Origin: JANOYJ01 sp963792485
Lineage (GTDB): Bacteria; Pseudomonadota; Alphaproteobacteria; Rhizobiales; Rhizobiaceae
Direction: 5' to 3'
DNA: 64,000 nucleotides
NCBI GenBank assembly: GCA_963792485.1
Contig: CAWBWL010000010.1
Coordinates: 62,001 to 126,000 of the forward strand
The notes under the pieces were generated by a model. That model saw only the letters and a list, made by a program, of their open reading frames with translations. It was not told the DNA's origin and made no database searches. Shown here one piece after another: positions 1 to 12,344 of the stretch. Every line of letters starts with the position of its first letter. Within the stretch, counting starts at the first letter, position 1. Position numbers and translations under genes: made by a program.

Positions 1-456
1 AAGCGCCACCATCTTCTTCAGGCAGCCTTCTTCGGCCTGCATGATCATGTCCGGCAGGAGCAGTGCAAAAGGCTCATCCCCAACCAGATCTCGCGCGCAC
101 CACACGGCATGGCCGAGACCGAGGGGCACTTGCTGGCGGGTGAAACTGGTTGTGCCAGGCTCCGGCTGCATGCGCATCAGCCGGGAAAGTTCCTCGTCCT
201 TCCCGCGCTCGGCCAGCGTGTTGTAAAGCTCGAACTGCACATCGAAATAGTCTTCAATAACGGCCTTGCTGCGTCCGGTCACAAAAATCAGATGCTCAAT
301 GCCCGCTTCCTGCGCTTCATCGACCACGTATTGTATGACCGGCCGGTCCACGACTGTCAGCATTTCCTTCGGAATTGCCTTTGTGGCAGGAAGAAAGCGG
401 GTGCCAAGACCTGCGACAGGAAACACTGCTTTTCTAAGTTTGCGATTAGCCGCCAT
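1..456 (-). CDS. galU: UTP--glucose-1-phosphate uridylyltransferase, N-terminal part (cut by window edge)
   Basis: Makes UDP-glucose from UTP and glucose-1-phosphate in the cytoplasm, for exopolysaccharide, LPS and glucan synthesis. The frame is open from an ATG at 454-456 to the window edge, giving about 151 residues, roughly the first half of a GalU of about 300. The nucleotide-binding signature GLGTRFLPATKAIPKEML lies near residues 15-32. It is followed by a VIQYVVDEA segment, a FVTGRSKAVIEDYFD block and GLGHAVWCARDLVGDEPFALLLPD, all usual GalU blocks. The ATG is the only start that keeps the glycine-rich loop close to the N-terminus. Family identity is clear from the motifs; the C-terminal half lies outside the window. 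Confidence 0.93.
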   Translation of the reverse strand, partial: MAANRKLRKAVFPVAGLGTRFLPATKAIPKEMLTVVDRPVIQYVVDEAQEAGIEHLIFVTGRSKAVIEDYFDVQFELYNTLAERGKDEELSRLMRMQPEPGTTSFTRQQVPLGLGHAVWCARDLVGDEPFALLLPDMIMQAEEGCLKKMVAL

Positions 457-650
457 AGTCAGACTTGTCCCCAGATTGAGCTTGAACCATTTTCATGACA
501 AAATTGACAAATATCGAACGCCATTGCTGGGTTCAAAGCAATTGACGCAAGGTGAAGTTGCTTTATGCGGATTTGTTGCGCGTTGGTAAACCAATTCCTA
601 ACCGGACAGACCTATTTTTACGCAATGAACACCAATTCGAGGAGTTTGCA

Positions 651-1877
651 ATGAGGACGGGTCTTCGTTCAGCGCTTTGCAGAGCGCTTCTGTCAGCGGC
701 GCTGGGACTTGCCGCTTCTACTTCCTTGACGGGCAGCGCGTGGGCGGACGCCGGATTTCGCAACTGGGTCGAGAGCTTCCGCTCGGTCGCCGCGAAAAGT
801 GGAATTTCGGGTGAAACCTACCGCCGCGCATTTGCCGGTGTGAATGAGCCCGACCCTGAAGTGCTCGAAAAGGTGCAGACGCAGCCGGAATTCAAAGCTC
901 CGATGTGGGATTATTTTGACAACCGCGTGCACGAGCGGTCGGTCGCGACCGGTCAGGCCATGGCGAAAAAGTACAAACCCTGGCTGGACAAGATTGAGCA
1001 GAGATTTGGTGTCAGCCGCAATGTCCTCCTGGCCATCTGGTCGATGGAATCGAACTATGGCGAGATATTGAAGCGGCCGGATGTGGTGAAAAGCACTGTC
1101 CGCTCGCTCGCGACCCTTGCTTATGCCGACAAGCGCCGCGCCAAGTTTGCCCGCACCCAATTGCTCGCCTCGTTAAAAATCCTGCAGCGTGGCGAGATTG
1201 ACGAATCCAATCTGGTTGGCTCTTGGGCCGGCGCGATGGGGCACACGCAATTTATCCCCACCAGCTATATCGCCTATGGCGTTGACATTGACGGCAATGG
1301 CCGCCGTGACATCTGGAACTCGGTGCCGGATGCGCTTGCAACGGCGGCAAATCTGCTTGCTAAGAACGGCTGGCAGTCGGGCCAGACATGGGGCTATGAA
1401 GTCCGGCTTCCGGCCGGAAAGCTCCCAGCCGGCGCCATGTCACTTGCCAAATGGCAGTCCTTGGGCGTGACCCGCGCCAATGGCAAACCATTCTCAAATC
1501 CTTCCGTCAGTGCTGTGTTGAAGACTCCTGATGGCCGCGGAGGTCCGGCATTTTTGATGCTGAAGAACTTCTCCGTGATCAAGCGTTACAACAACGCCGA
1601 CAAATATGCTTTGGCCGTGGGTGTCTTGGCAGACCGTATCGGCGGCGGCGGGGGCTTTGCCAATGATTTCAACCGCCCCTTCACGCCGCTTTCGATTGCA
1701 GAAAAGGAGCAGTTGCAAAGTGCCCTGACCCAATCCGGTCATTATGACGGGAAAGTCGATGGTAATATTGGCTCCGGCACCAAGGCTTCGATCCTGTCTT
1801 TCCAGGCTGCTCATGGATTGACGCAAGACGGCTATGCGAGCAAAGAACTGCTTCTGTTCTTGAAACAGAAGAAGTGA
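651..1877 (+). CDS. Lytic murein transglycosylase (MltB/SLT_2 type) with C-terminal peptidoglycan-binding domain
   Basis: Periplasmic enzyme that cleaves the MurNAc-GlcNAc bond to leave 1,6-anhydro ends. It has 408 residues. Residues 1-32 form a signal peptide ending GSAWA. The SLT_2 catalytic domain spans about 35-330, with the active-site glutamate in the SMESNYGE motif (E133) and the GAMGHTQFIPTSY block typical of MltB. A PG_binding_1 repeat occupies about 345-405 (SALTQSGHYDGKVDGN). The start at 651 was chosen because it begins the signal peptide and follows a GAGG-like ribosome site; the frame is open further upstream but that part does not look coding. The DUF459 gene follows 12 bp downstream, so the two may be co-transcribed. 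Confident family call; the exact subfamily is not resolved. Confidence 0.9.
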   Translation: MRTGLRSALCRALLSAALGLAASTSLTGSAWADAGFRNWVESFRSVAAKSGISGETYRRAFAGVNEPDPEVLEKVQTQPEFKAPMWDYFDNRVHERSVATGQAMAKKYKPWLDKIEQRFGVSRNVLLAIWSMESNYGEILKRPDVVKSTVRSLATLAYADKRRAKFARTQLLASLKILQRGEIDESNLVGSWAGAMGHTQFIPTSYIAYGVDIDGNGRRDIWNSVPDALATAANLLAKNGWQSGQTWGYEVRLPAGKLPAGAMSLAKWQSLGVTRANGKPFSNPSVSAVLKTPDGRGGPAFLMLKNFSVIKRYNNADKYALAVGVLADRIGGGGGFANDFNRPFTPLSIAEKEQLQSALTQSGHYDGKVDGNIGSGTKASILSFQAAHGLTQDGYASKELLLFLKQKK

Positions 1878-1889
1878 GGCCCAGACTTC

Positions 1890-3206
1890 GTGACTGCATC
1901 GGCCAAGCTCACCAGCTTACCGCGCCTGCTGGCGACCGCCTTCCTGGCGGTTTTGCTAGCCTTGGGAGCTATCTCTTTTGCCCCGCCCGAGGCCTATGCT
2001 CAAGAACGTGTCCAGCGCTCACGGTCCATTCTCGAATTTTTTGGCATAAGGCGCGCTGAGCCAGAGAGGCCGAGGCCAGTCGTCAAGAAACGCCCGAAGA
2101 AAGCGGTCAGCGCCACGGTTCAGAGCCGCAAGAAACCCAAAATAAAGCAGCGGACGGTCGCGCGGCGCACGACGCGTGCGCCAGCAGCAGCCGCTGCGGC
2201 CGCGCCACCCATGTCAGCACCGCTGCATGCCGACATTCCGGAAGATACCGGACCCGTTGAGAAGGCGGTAAATGCCAAGCAAGTGCTCGTCATCGGTGAC
2301 TTCATGGCCGGGGCCGTGGCAGAGGGATTGGTCGAAGCTTTCGAAGATAATGCCAATCTCACGATCATCGAGAAGGCCAATGGTTCATCCGGGCTGGCGC
2401 GCGACGACTTCTATAACTGGCCGCAGAACATCGCACCCCTGATTGCCGAGTTCAAACCCTCCGCCGTCATAGTCATGCTTGGCATCAATGACCGCCAGCA
2501 AATGCGCGTCGGGGAGTCGCGCGAAAGCGTCGGAACGCCGGCTTGGAACGGCGAATACGCCAAGCGCGTCTCGGACATGGCAGATGCGCTGAAGGCAGGT
2601 TCGGTGCCAGTCGTCTGGGTTGGGCAGCCGGCCCTGCGATCCACGCAAATGACGACGTCGATGATCGCATTCAACGACCTTTACCGCAAGAATGTGGAGC
2701 GGGTCGGCGGAACCTTTGTTGATATATGGGACGGCTTCGTCGACGAGGCCGGCGTGTTTCAGCAGTCGGGGCCGGACATGAACGGACTTCCGGCAAGGCT
2801 GCGCGGCAGTGACGGCATTTCGTTCTCCAAGGCTGGCAAGCGCAAAGCGGCCTTCTTTATCGAGAAGCCGCTCAAGCAGATTATGGGACTGAGCGACGGA
2901 TCTCCGGTCGCCTTATTGCCCGCGCCAACCGCTGCAGGATTCATCGGTCCCATGCTGCCGGCGCCGGTAGTGATCACCCGCACCGAGCCAATGGGCATCA
3001 ACGATCCAGAACTCGATGGCGGCGCCGAACTTCTGGGCGCGACCGTGGCTCCAAAAGCGGCAGCGGCGCCGGGCGGCGTATCCGATCCGCTCGCAGCTGC
3101 GCCAAAGCCTGGCCGCGTCAACGACTTTTCGTGGAAAGGCGCAAAGGACAGTGCTACTGATGCAGATGCCAACGCCGCGCCGGACACGACCGGTTCGACG
3201 CGGTAA
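1890..3206 (+). CDS. DUF459 (SGNH/GDSL-fold) periplasmic protein
   Basis: A 438-residue exported protein with a GTG start. The N-terminal hydrophobic segment ends near EAYA (about residue 38). A basic, Ala/Pro-rich linker covers about 45-115, the SGNH-type domain about 130-330, and a low-complexity Ala/Pro tail follows. SGNH blocks are visible: VLVIGDFMAG (block I, where the usual GDS serine is F138), VMLGINDRQQ (block III, with Gly and Asn) and SDGISFSKAGKRK (block V, where the usual DxxH histidine is not obvious). DUF459 proteins sit in the cell envelope and some modify glycans, but no substrate is known here. The loss of the apparent Ser and His suggests a non-catalytic or unusual member. 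It lies 12 bp after the transglycosylase gene, suggesting a shared envelope role. Confidence 0.8.
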   Translation: MTASAKLTSLPRLLATAFLAVLLALGAISFAPPEAYAQERVQRSRSILEFFGIRRAEPERPRPVVKKRPKKAVSATVQSRKKPKIKQRTVARRTTRAPAAAAAAAPPMSAPLHADIPEDTGPVEKAVNAKQVLVIGDFMAGAVAEGLVEAFEDNANLTIIEKANGSSGLARDDFYNWPQNIAPLIAEFKPSAVIVMLGINDRQQMRVGESRESVGTPAWNGEYAKRVSDMADALKAGSVPVVWVGQPALRSTQMTTSMIAFNDLYRKNVERVGGTFVDIWDGFVDEAGVFQQSGPDMNGLPARLRGSDGISFSKAGKRKAAFFIEKPLKQIMGLSDGSPVALLPAPTAAGFIGPMLPAPVVITRTEPMGINDPELDGGAELLGATVAPKAAAAPGGVSDPLAAAPKPGRVNDFSWKGAKDSATDADANAAPDTTGSTR

Positions 3207-3209
3207 TTC

Positions 3210-4628
3210 CTACCGCGGCAATACGCTCGACCCCATCAGAAACTCGTCCACAGACCGCGCCGCCTGACGGCCTTCGCGGATCGCCCAGACAACCAGCGAC
3301 TGGCCGCGCCGCATGTCGCCGGCGGCGAACAGCTTGTCGACGCTAGTGCGGTAATCCTGGACATTGGCCATCACATTGCCGCGCGCGTCGAGCTTGACGC
3401 CGAACGAGGCGAGCATGCCTTCCTGAACCGGCGAGACGAAGCCCATGGCCAGAAGCACCAGATCGGCCTTGAGCGGAAATTCAGTGCCTGCAACTGGCTG
3501 CAGCTTGGCGTCCGCGCGCACACAGTTCAGCGCCTTGACCGCGCCGTCCTCGCCGGAGAAGCTGGTTGTGAGCACCGAGAAGTCCCGCTCCGCGCCTTCC
3601 ATGTGGCTGGACGAGGTGCGCAGCTTCAAGGGCCAGTTCGGCCAGGTCAGCGCCTTGTTTTCCTTCTCCGGCGGCATCGGCATGACTTCAAGCTGCGTCA
3701 CCGACAATGCGCCCTGGCGGATTGATGTGCCGATACAGTCCGAGCCCGTGTCGCCGCCGCCGATGACAACGACATGCTTGCCGCCGGCCAATATCATGTG
3801 ATTGTCGAGCGGCGGCTCCGCGGACACGCGTCGGTTCTGCTGCGGCAGGAAATCCATGGCGAAATGAATGCCTGCGAGTTCACGTCCCGGAACCGGAAGA
3901 TCGCGGCCCTTTTCAGCGCCGCCTGTCACCAGCACCGCGTCAAACTCGGACAGCATGCCTTGAGCATCGCGGTTGACGCCGACATTGACGCCATAGTGGA
4001 ATGTGACGCCTTCGGCCTCCATCTGCGCGACGCGCCGGTCAATATGCGTCTTCTCCATCTTGAAGTCAGGGATGCCATAACGCATCAGCCCGCCCGCCTT
4101 GGCGTTCTTCTCGAACAGGTGAACGTCATGCCCCGCCCGCGCCAGCTGCTGCGAAGCGGCCATTCCCGCGGGGCCAGAGCCGATCACGGCGACGCGCTTG
4201 CCGGTCTTGACGCTGTTGATCTCCGGTCTGACCCAGCCATTTTCCCACGCCTTGTCGACAATGGCGCATTCGATCGTCTTGATCGCGACCGGCGTGTCCT
4301 CAATGTTGAGCGTGCAGGAAGCTTCGCAGGGCGCTGGGCAGATGCGGCCGGTGAATTCGGGGAAGTTATTGGTCGAATGCAGGTTGCGCGCCGCTTCTTG
4401 CCATTTGCCGGAATAAACCAGATCGTTCCAGTCGGGGATCTGGTTGTTCACCGGGCAGCCATTGTGGCAATAGGGAATGCCGCAATCCATGCAGCGCGCC
4501 GCCTGGCCCTGCGTCGCCTCGTCGCCGAGCGGGATGGTGAATTCCTTGTAATTGCGGATGCGGTCGGACGCAGGCTTGTAATTCCTGTCGCGCCGGTCAA
4601 TCTCGAGGAAGCCTGTTACTTTTCCCAT
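3210..4628 (-). CDS. gltD: Glutamate synthase (NADPH) small subunit
   Basis: Beta subunit of NADPH-dependent GOGAT. It passes electrons from NADPH through FAD and Fe-S clusters to GltB, so that glutamine plus 2-oxoglutarate yields two glutamates. It has 472 residues, normal for the family. The N-terminal cysteine-rich region holds CMDCGIPYCHNGCP and CPAPCEASCTLN (about residues 40-110). An FAD-binding GSGPAGMAASQQLA is near 150, and a second dinucleotide fold VVIGGGDTGSDCIGTS is near 290. The C-terminal GDMRRGQSLVVWAI block closes the FAD site. It would usually follow gltB directly, but here a vapBC pair (4653-5323) lies between them on the same strand, so read-through from gltB would pass through the toxin-antitoxin genes. 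Confidence 0.96.
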   Translation of the reverse strand: MGKVTGFLEIDRRDRNYKPASDRIRNYKEFTIPLGDEATQGQAARCMDCGIPYCHNGCPVNNQIPDWNDLVYSGKWQEAARNLHSTNNFPEFTGRICPAPCEASCTLNIEDTPVAIKTIECAIVDKAWENGWVRPEINSVKTGKRVAVIGSGPAGMAASQQLARAGHDVHLFEKNAKAGGLMRYGIPDFKMEKTHIDRRVAQMEAEGVTFHYGVNVGVNRDAQGMLSEFDAVLVTGGAEKGRDLPVPGRELAGIHFAMDFLPQQNRRVSAEPPLDNHMILAGGKHVVVIGGGDTGSDCIGTSIRQGALSVTQLEVMPMPPEKENKALTWPNWPLKLRTSSSHMEGAERDFSVLTTSFSGEDGAVKALNCVRADAKLQPVAGTEFPLKADLVLLAMGFVSPVQEGMLASFGVKLDARGNVMANVQDYRTSVDKLFAAGDMRRGQSLVVWAIREGRQAARSVDEFLMGSSVLPR

Positions 4629-4652
4629 TGTCTCATCCGTCTCTCATGACTC

Positions 4653-5051
4653 TCAGCGGAGCCAGTTTTCTACCGTCAGCCCGGGCATATGCCGGAAATG
4701 CTTTTCGTTGGCCGTAACGAACACCGCGTCGGAGGCCAAGGCTTGAGCTCCCAAAAACATGTCCAGTTGACCAACTGGCAGCCCCATTGCTTCAATTGCA
4801 AGGCGGATCGTCGCGTAGTGCCTGTCTGCAGGCGCCTTCCATGGTTCGGGGTTGATGAACGGCAGAAGCGTTTTCAATGCCGCTGCGTGCTTCTTCGACC
4901 CTCTTTTCTCAATTCCGTACCGAACTTCTCCAATTGCAATGACGCTGGTGAAAATGTTCTTTTCACCGACCTCAGCGATTTTCCCTGCCACCCTGCCTTC
5001 CGGATTCCGCATCAAGTCCGAAATGATATTTGTATCAAGAAGATATCTCAT
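4653..5051 (-). CDS. vapC: PIN-domain toxin ribonuclease, VapC/FitB type
   Basis: Probable type II toxin: a PIN-fold, Mg-dependent RNase that cuts tRNA or rRNA when freed from its antitoxin. It has 132 residues, the usual size. The acidic metal-binding residues of PIN domains can be placed as D6 in YLLDTNIISDLM, E42 in AIGEVRYGIEKR, and the aspartates in LDMFLGAQALASDAVFVTAN. Its start overlaps the antitoxin stop by 4 bp (5048-5051), the normal coupling of vapBC. It sits 25 bp upstream of gltD on the same strand, so it separates gltD from gltB. Family identity is firm; the RNA target is unknown. Confidence 0.9.
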   Translation of the reverse strand: MRYLLDTNIISDLMRNPEGRVAGKIAEVGEKNIFTSVIAIGEVRYGIEKRGSKKHAAALKTLLPFINPEPWKAPADRHYATIRLAIEAMGLPVGQLDMFLGAQALASDAVFVTANEKHFRHMPGLTVENWLR

Positions 5052-5323
5052 TCCTCAACTTCATCGAACGCGGTGAACGGCTGTGGCGGGTAGTCCTCGA
5101 TCTCCGGGAACCACTCTTCTTCAGGTATTGGCTCCATCATTGAAAGCGCTTGCAGCAGTGTCCTTGGCGCCTTGATTGGCCGAAGCAGAATCTCGCCATT
5201 CGCGTTCTTGGTGACCTCCACTTCGTCGCCGTCGAAATCAAATTCCTTCGGTATCCTCACCGCCCGGCTGCGTCCGTTTTTGAACACATGGACGATCTTC
5301 TTCGTCGAAACATGCTCGTTCAT
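5048..5323 (-). CDS. vapB: AbrB-type antitoxin, VapB family
   Basis: A 91-residue antitoxin. The N-terminal swapped-hairpin AbrB DNA-binding domain is visible as VFKNGRSRAVRIPKEFDF followed by VEVTKNANGEILLRP (about residues 13-50). The acidic C-terminus (EEEWFPEIEDY...FDEVEE) would wrap around and inhibit the PIN toxin. A GGAGGC ribosome site lies just before the ATG. The overlapping vapC follows. A palindrome at 5338-5362, immediately upstream, is the probable autoregulatory operator. The call is secure from the domain pattern and the pairing. Confidence 0.9.
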   Translation of the reverse strand: MNEHVSTKKIVHVFKNGRSRAVRIPKEFDFDGDEVEVTKNANGEILLRPIKAPRTLLQALSMMEPIPEEEWFPEIEDYPPQPFTAFDEVEE

Positions 5324-5337
5324 GGCTGCCTCCTAAC

Positions 5338-5362
5338 TGTGATATGCCAATGTCATATCACA
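5338..5362. promoter_or_regulatory. Palindromic operator of vapBC
   Basis: A 25-bp inverted repeat with perfect 9-bp arms (TGTGATATG and CATATCACA) around a 7-base centre. It starts 15 bp upstream of the vapB ATG and ends 21 bp from the gltB stop. VapBC complexes usually bind such palindromes over their own promoter, so this is the likely autoregulation site. The repeat is seen directly; its role is inferred from position. Confidence 0.7.
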
Positions 5363-5383
5363 ACGTCAACCCTCACGCAATCA

Positions 5384-10094
<4,711 letters not shown>

Positions 10095-10593
10095 CGCTCT
10101 CTCCTCCAAAGCCATCGCGGCCAAGTTTTCAGGGGCATTCCGCGCAAAATGCCGGCGGGGGATTCCCATGCGCCGGCCCGTTTACCCGAAATAAATTATG
10201 ACAGCAATGCTGTCCTATTTCTATCTTGCATAAATCAGTTGTCTGCACAAGACGGTTGCGGGATTTTCGACAGGCGACATGCAGCGCAGGCGCGGCAGGC
10301 CGCCAGCCGCAGCGGCGTCCCTTGTCCGTCACGCTTGGCGTGCAGCGGGGAAGCCGTAACTTCCGAGGCCGGAGCGAGCCGCCCATCCGCATGCCAGGCG
10401 TTTGGCGCGCCTGGCTCCAAACTGTTCGTTTCCACCCCCGCCAACACTCGATTTTCAGGGATAAACTCCCGAAACTATTTTTTATTCCCGAGCAAAATCA
10501 ATCCCTTGTAAAATAATCCCCGCACTTCCATCCCCAACCTCAAAACCCGCCGCATCATTTCCGCAGATGTGCTCACGCCGCGAAAGGGACAGC
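10095..10593. other. Intergenic region between divergent gltB and a hypothetical gene
   Basis: About 500 bp with no convincing gene in any frame. It should hold the gltB promoter (reading left) and that of the downstream hypothetical gene (reading right). I see no clear sigma-54 or NtrC site. The part at about 10230-10440 is GC-rich and the part at about 10450-10520 is AT-richer, but I find no strong repeat or hairpin. Confidence 0.5.
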
Positions 10594-11487
10594 ATGGACT
10601 GGGTTGTGGCTGCCGGGCGGTTTCATGAAAAGCTGTTGACCGTCATCGCCGAGCTGTTCGCCCTTGCCCGCATTGTGCCGGGCGAGCGGCCGGAGCTGGA
10701 GGCAGGCGCAAGGTATGACCAGCATATGACGACGCTGCCCCGCTATGTGTGGAAGGCGGTGATGATGATGCTGGAGCCGGCCGAGGCGGCGCTGCGGCGC
10801 TTGCTGATCATCGTGGCCCATGGCCATGGCTGGTCGTTCAAGCCGCGGCAAGGGCGAAGCGGGCCGTTCCCGCTGATCGTGGGCAAGGGCGTTAGCGGCG
10901 GAAGTGTTTCGCGCGGCGGCATTTCCCTGCGCGGTCAGAGCAGCGTCTCAGGCAGGGCCGCAGGGGATCAGGGCATTCCCGGCTTCGTCCAGCGCGACTG
11001 GGGCATTCTCAGCTCTGATCCGGCCAGCCGGCGCGGTCCGCCTGAAGAGGGCGCGGACGCCTCAGCGCGCATTCCGGCCTTCAACATGTTCGACCCGCTG
11101 CGCGCGTTCAAAAACTACGTGCCCTATCGCGAAGACGGCGAGGCGCCGCCGGTCCCGTTTCCAGGCATCATTGCCACGGGCAAAACCTGCACGCCGGTGA
11201 ACGCAATCCAGCTGTGGCGGCGCATCAACGCGCTGCATTGCGCGGCAAAGGATTTGGAAAAGTCCGCCCGCCGCTATGCGCGCTGGAAAGCCAAGCGCGA
11301 CGCCGCGCTGGCGGGCGGCCCGGCCTGCTCTCCCAACCGCCTCGGCCTGATGCGCCCGGGCCGCCCGCCGGGCTGGAGCAAGAAGTGGCGGCACGAGGTC
11401 GACGAGATTTTGAACGAAACCCATTATTTCGCCCTCGAAGCCCTCTCGCCAACCGGCAAGCGCAAGCTGGAAATTGGATGGGAGTGA
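10594..11487 (+). CDS. Hypothetical protein, paralog of the gene at 35878-36633
   Basis: A 297-residue protein of unknown function. The start ATG at 10594 is preferred because it follows an AAAGGGA site and makes the N-terminus match the paralog (short DW motif then a helix); an ATG nine codons upstream is possible. Features shared with the paralog, in order: LEPAEAALRRLLIIVA (about 65-85), ARIPAFNMFDPLRAF (about 160), NAIQLWRRINALHCAAKDLEKSARRYARWKAK (about 205-235) and RPGRPPGWSKKWRHEVDEILNETHYFALEAL near the C-terminus. The middle is Gly/Ser/Pro-rich. No signal peptide or enzyme motif is seen. It is highly basic with conserved Arg-rich helices, which could suit nucleic-acid or membrane-surface contact, but that is speculation. 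Confidence 0.7.
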   Translation: MDWVVAAGRFHEKLLTVIAELFALARIVPGERPELEAGARYDQHMTTLPRYVWKAVMMMLEPAEAALRRLLIIVAHGHGWSFKPRQGRSGPFPLIVGKGVSGGSVSRGGISLRGQSSVSGRAAGDQGIPGFVQRDWGILSSDPASRRGPPEEGADASARIPAFNMFDPLRAFKNYVPYREDGEAPPVPFPGIIATGKTCTPVNAIQLWRRINALHCAAKDLEKSARRYARWKAKRDAALAGGPACSPNRLGLMRPGRPPGWSKKWRHEVDEILNETHYFALEALSPTGKRKLEIGWE

Positions 11488-11567
11488 GCCGGGCGGCACG
11501 GCGCGTGATTGGGACAGGTTTGGCGGGTGAGACCCTCGGGAGGTGACTTCCGGGGGTGGGCGCGCGC

Positions 11568-12047
11568 CTATTCCTGTGGCGGCACCGTCGCCAGCGTCAG
11601 CCAGGTGGCGGTAAAGGCAGGCTTGATCAGCCCTTCCACTTCCAGCGCCACTTCATATGTGTTCATCACCCGTCCCGACGGCCTGATATCGAGATCCGCC
11701 AATTTGAACCTTGCCCGCACCCTTGCCCCGGCTTTCACCGGGCTCATGAAGCGCAGTTTGTCGAAGCCGTAATTGATCCCCATCACCGCGCCCTCAATCA
11801 TCGGCAGCGCTTCGTAAGCCAAGGTTGAGAGGAGCGAGACAGTCAGAAAACCATGTGCAATTGTTCCGCCAAACGGACCTTCCTTCGCGGCGCGCACCGG
11901 GTCGACATGCAGAAACTGATGATCATCCGTCGCATCGGCAAAGCGGTCGATCATGTCTTGCGTGACCGTGCGCCATTGGGAGATGCCGAGTTCCTGACCG
12001 ACTTTGGCGCGCAGTTCGGTGAGGGTGATTGGGGGGAGAGTGTTCAT
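11568..12047 (-). CDS. MaoC-family hot-dog dehydratase
   Basis: A 159-residue single hot-dog domain enzyme, probably an R-specific enoyl-CoA hydratase or relative acting on acyl-CoA. The hydratase-2 signature is visible: FADATDDHQFLHVDPVRA followed by FGGTIAHGFLTVSLLS, with the catalytic Asp and His in the DDHQFLHVD stretch. The C-terminal half (GINYGFDKLRFMSPVKAG) matches NodN/MaoC-like proteins. The frame is open further upstream, but that part runs into a palindromic repeat element, so the ATG at 12047 (MNTLPPITL) is the start. No operon partner is evident; the gene lies alone between two forward genes. The acyl substrate is unknown. Confidence 0.85.
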   Translation of the reverse strand: MNTLPPITLTELRAKVGQELGISQWRTVTQDMIDRFADATDDHQFLHVDPVRAAKEGPFGGTIAHGFLTVSLLSTLAYEALPMIEGAVMGINYGFDKLRFMSPVKAGARVRARFKLADLDIRPSGRVMNTYEVALEVEGLIKPAFTATWLTLATVPPQE

Positions 12048-12064
12048 GTCGTTCCGTTGTGCCT

Positions 12065-12222
12065 GGCACCCCTCTCTGTCCTGCCGGACATCTCCCCCGC
12101 GAGGGGGAGATCGCTGTGTCGCCGCTTTCGCCAATCACCAAACTTGAAAATTGGCGAAAGCCGTGCCGCGAGCGATCTCCCCCCTCGCGCGGGAGATGTC
12201 CGGCAGGACAGAGAGGGGTGCC
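12065..12222. repeat. Long GC-rich palindromic element (rhizobial type)
   Basis: An imperfect inverted repeat of about 158 bp. It begins GGCACCCCTCTCTGTCCTGC and ends in the reverse complement. The arms carry the internal CATCTCCCCCxCGAGGGGGAGAT hairpin motif, and the inner arms meet at TTTCGCCAA / TTGGCGAAA. Elements with the CCTCTGTCCTGCCGGACATCT motif are, as far as I know, scattered through Hyphomicrobiales genomes. It lies in the 5' leader side of the MaoC gene and upstream of the isomerase gene, so it could form a very stable RNA structure in either transcript. Confidence 0.8.
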
Positions 12223-12344
12223 TCGCGCCGAGTCTGGGGCATCTCTAGTTTGCGTATCCCCGCCTGTCCACAAATTCCTCCCGCACACCCTTCCGCGCCC
12301 GCTCAAATTCTGCTTTCCTGCCAATCACAAAGAGGGAGGATTCC

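Noticed and set aside
10200..10520. Possible small gene in the gltB upstream region
   Set aside because: Overlapping frames on both strands have no ribosome site and no recognisable pattern.
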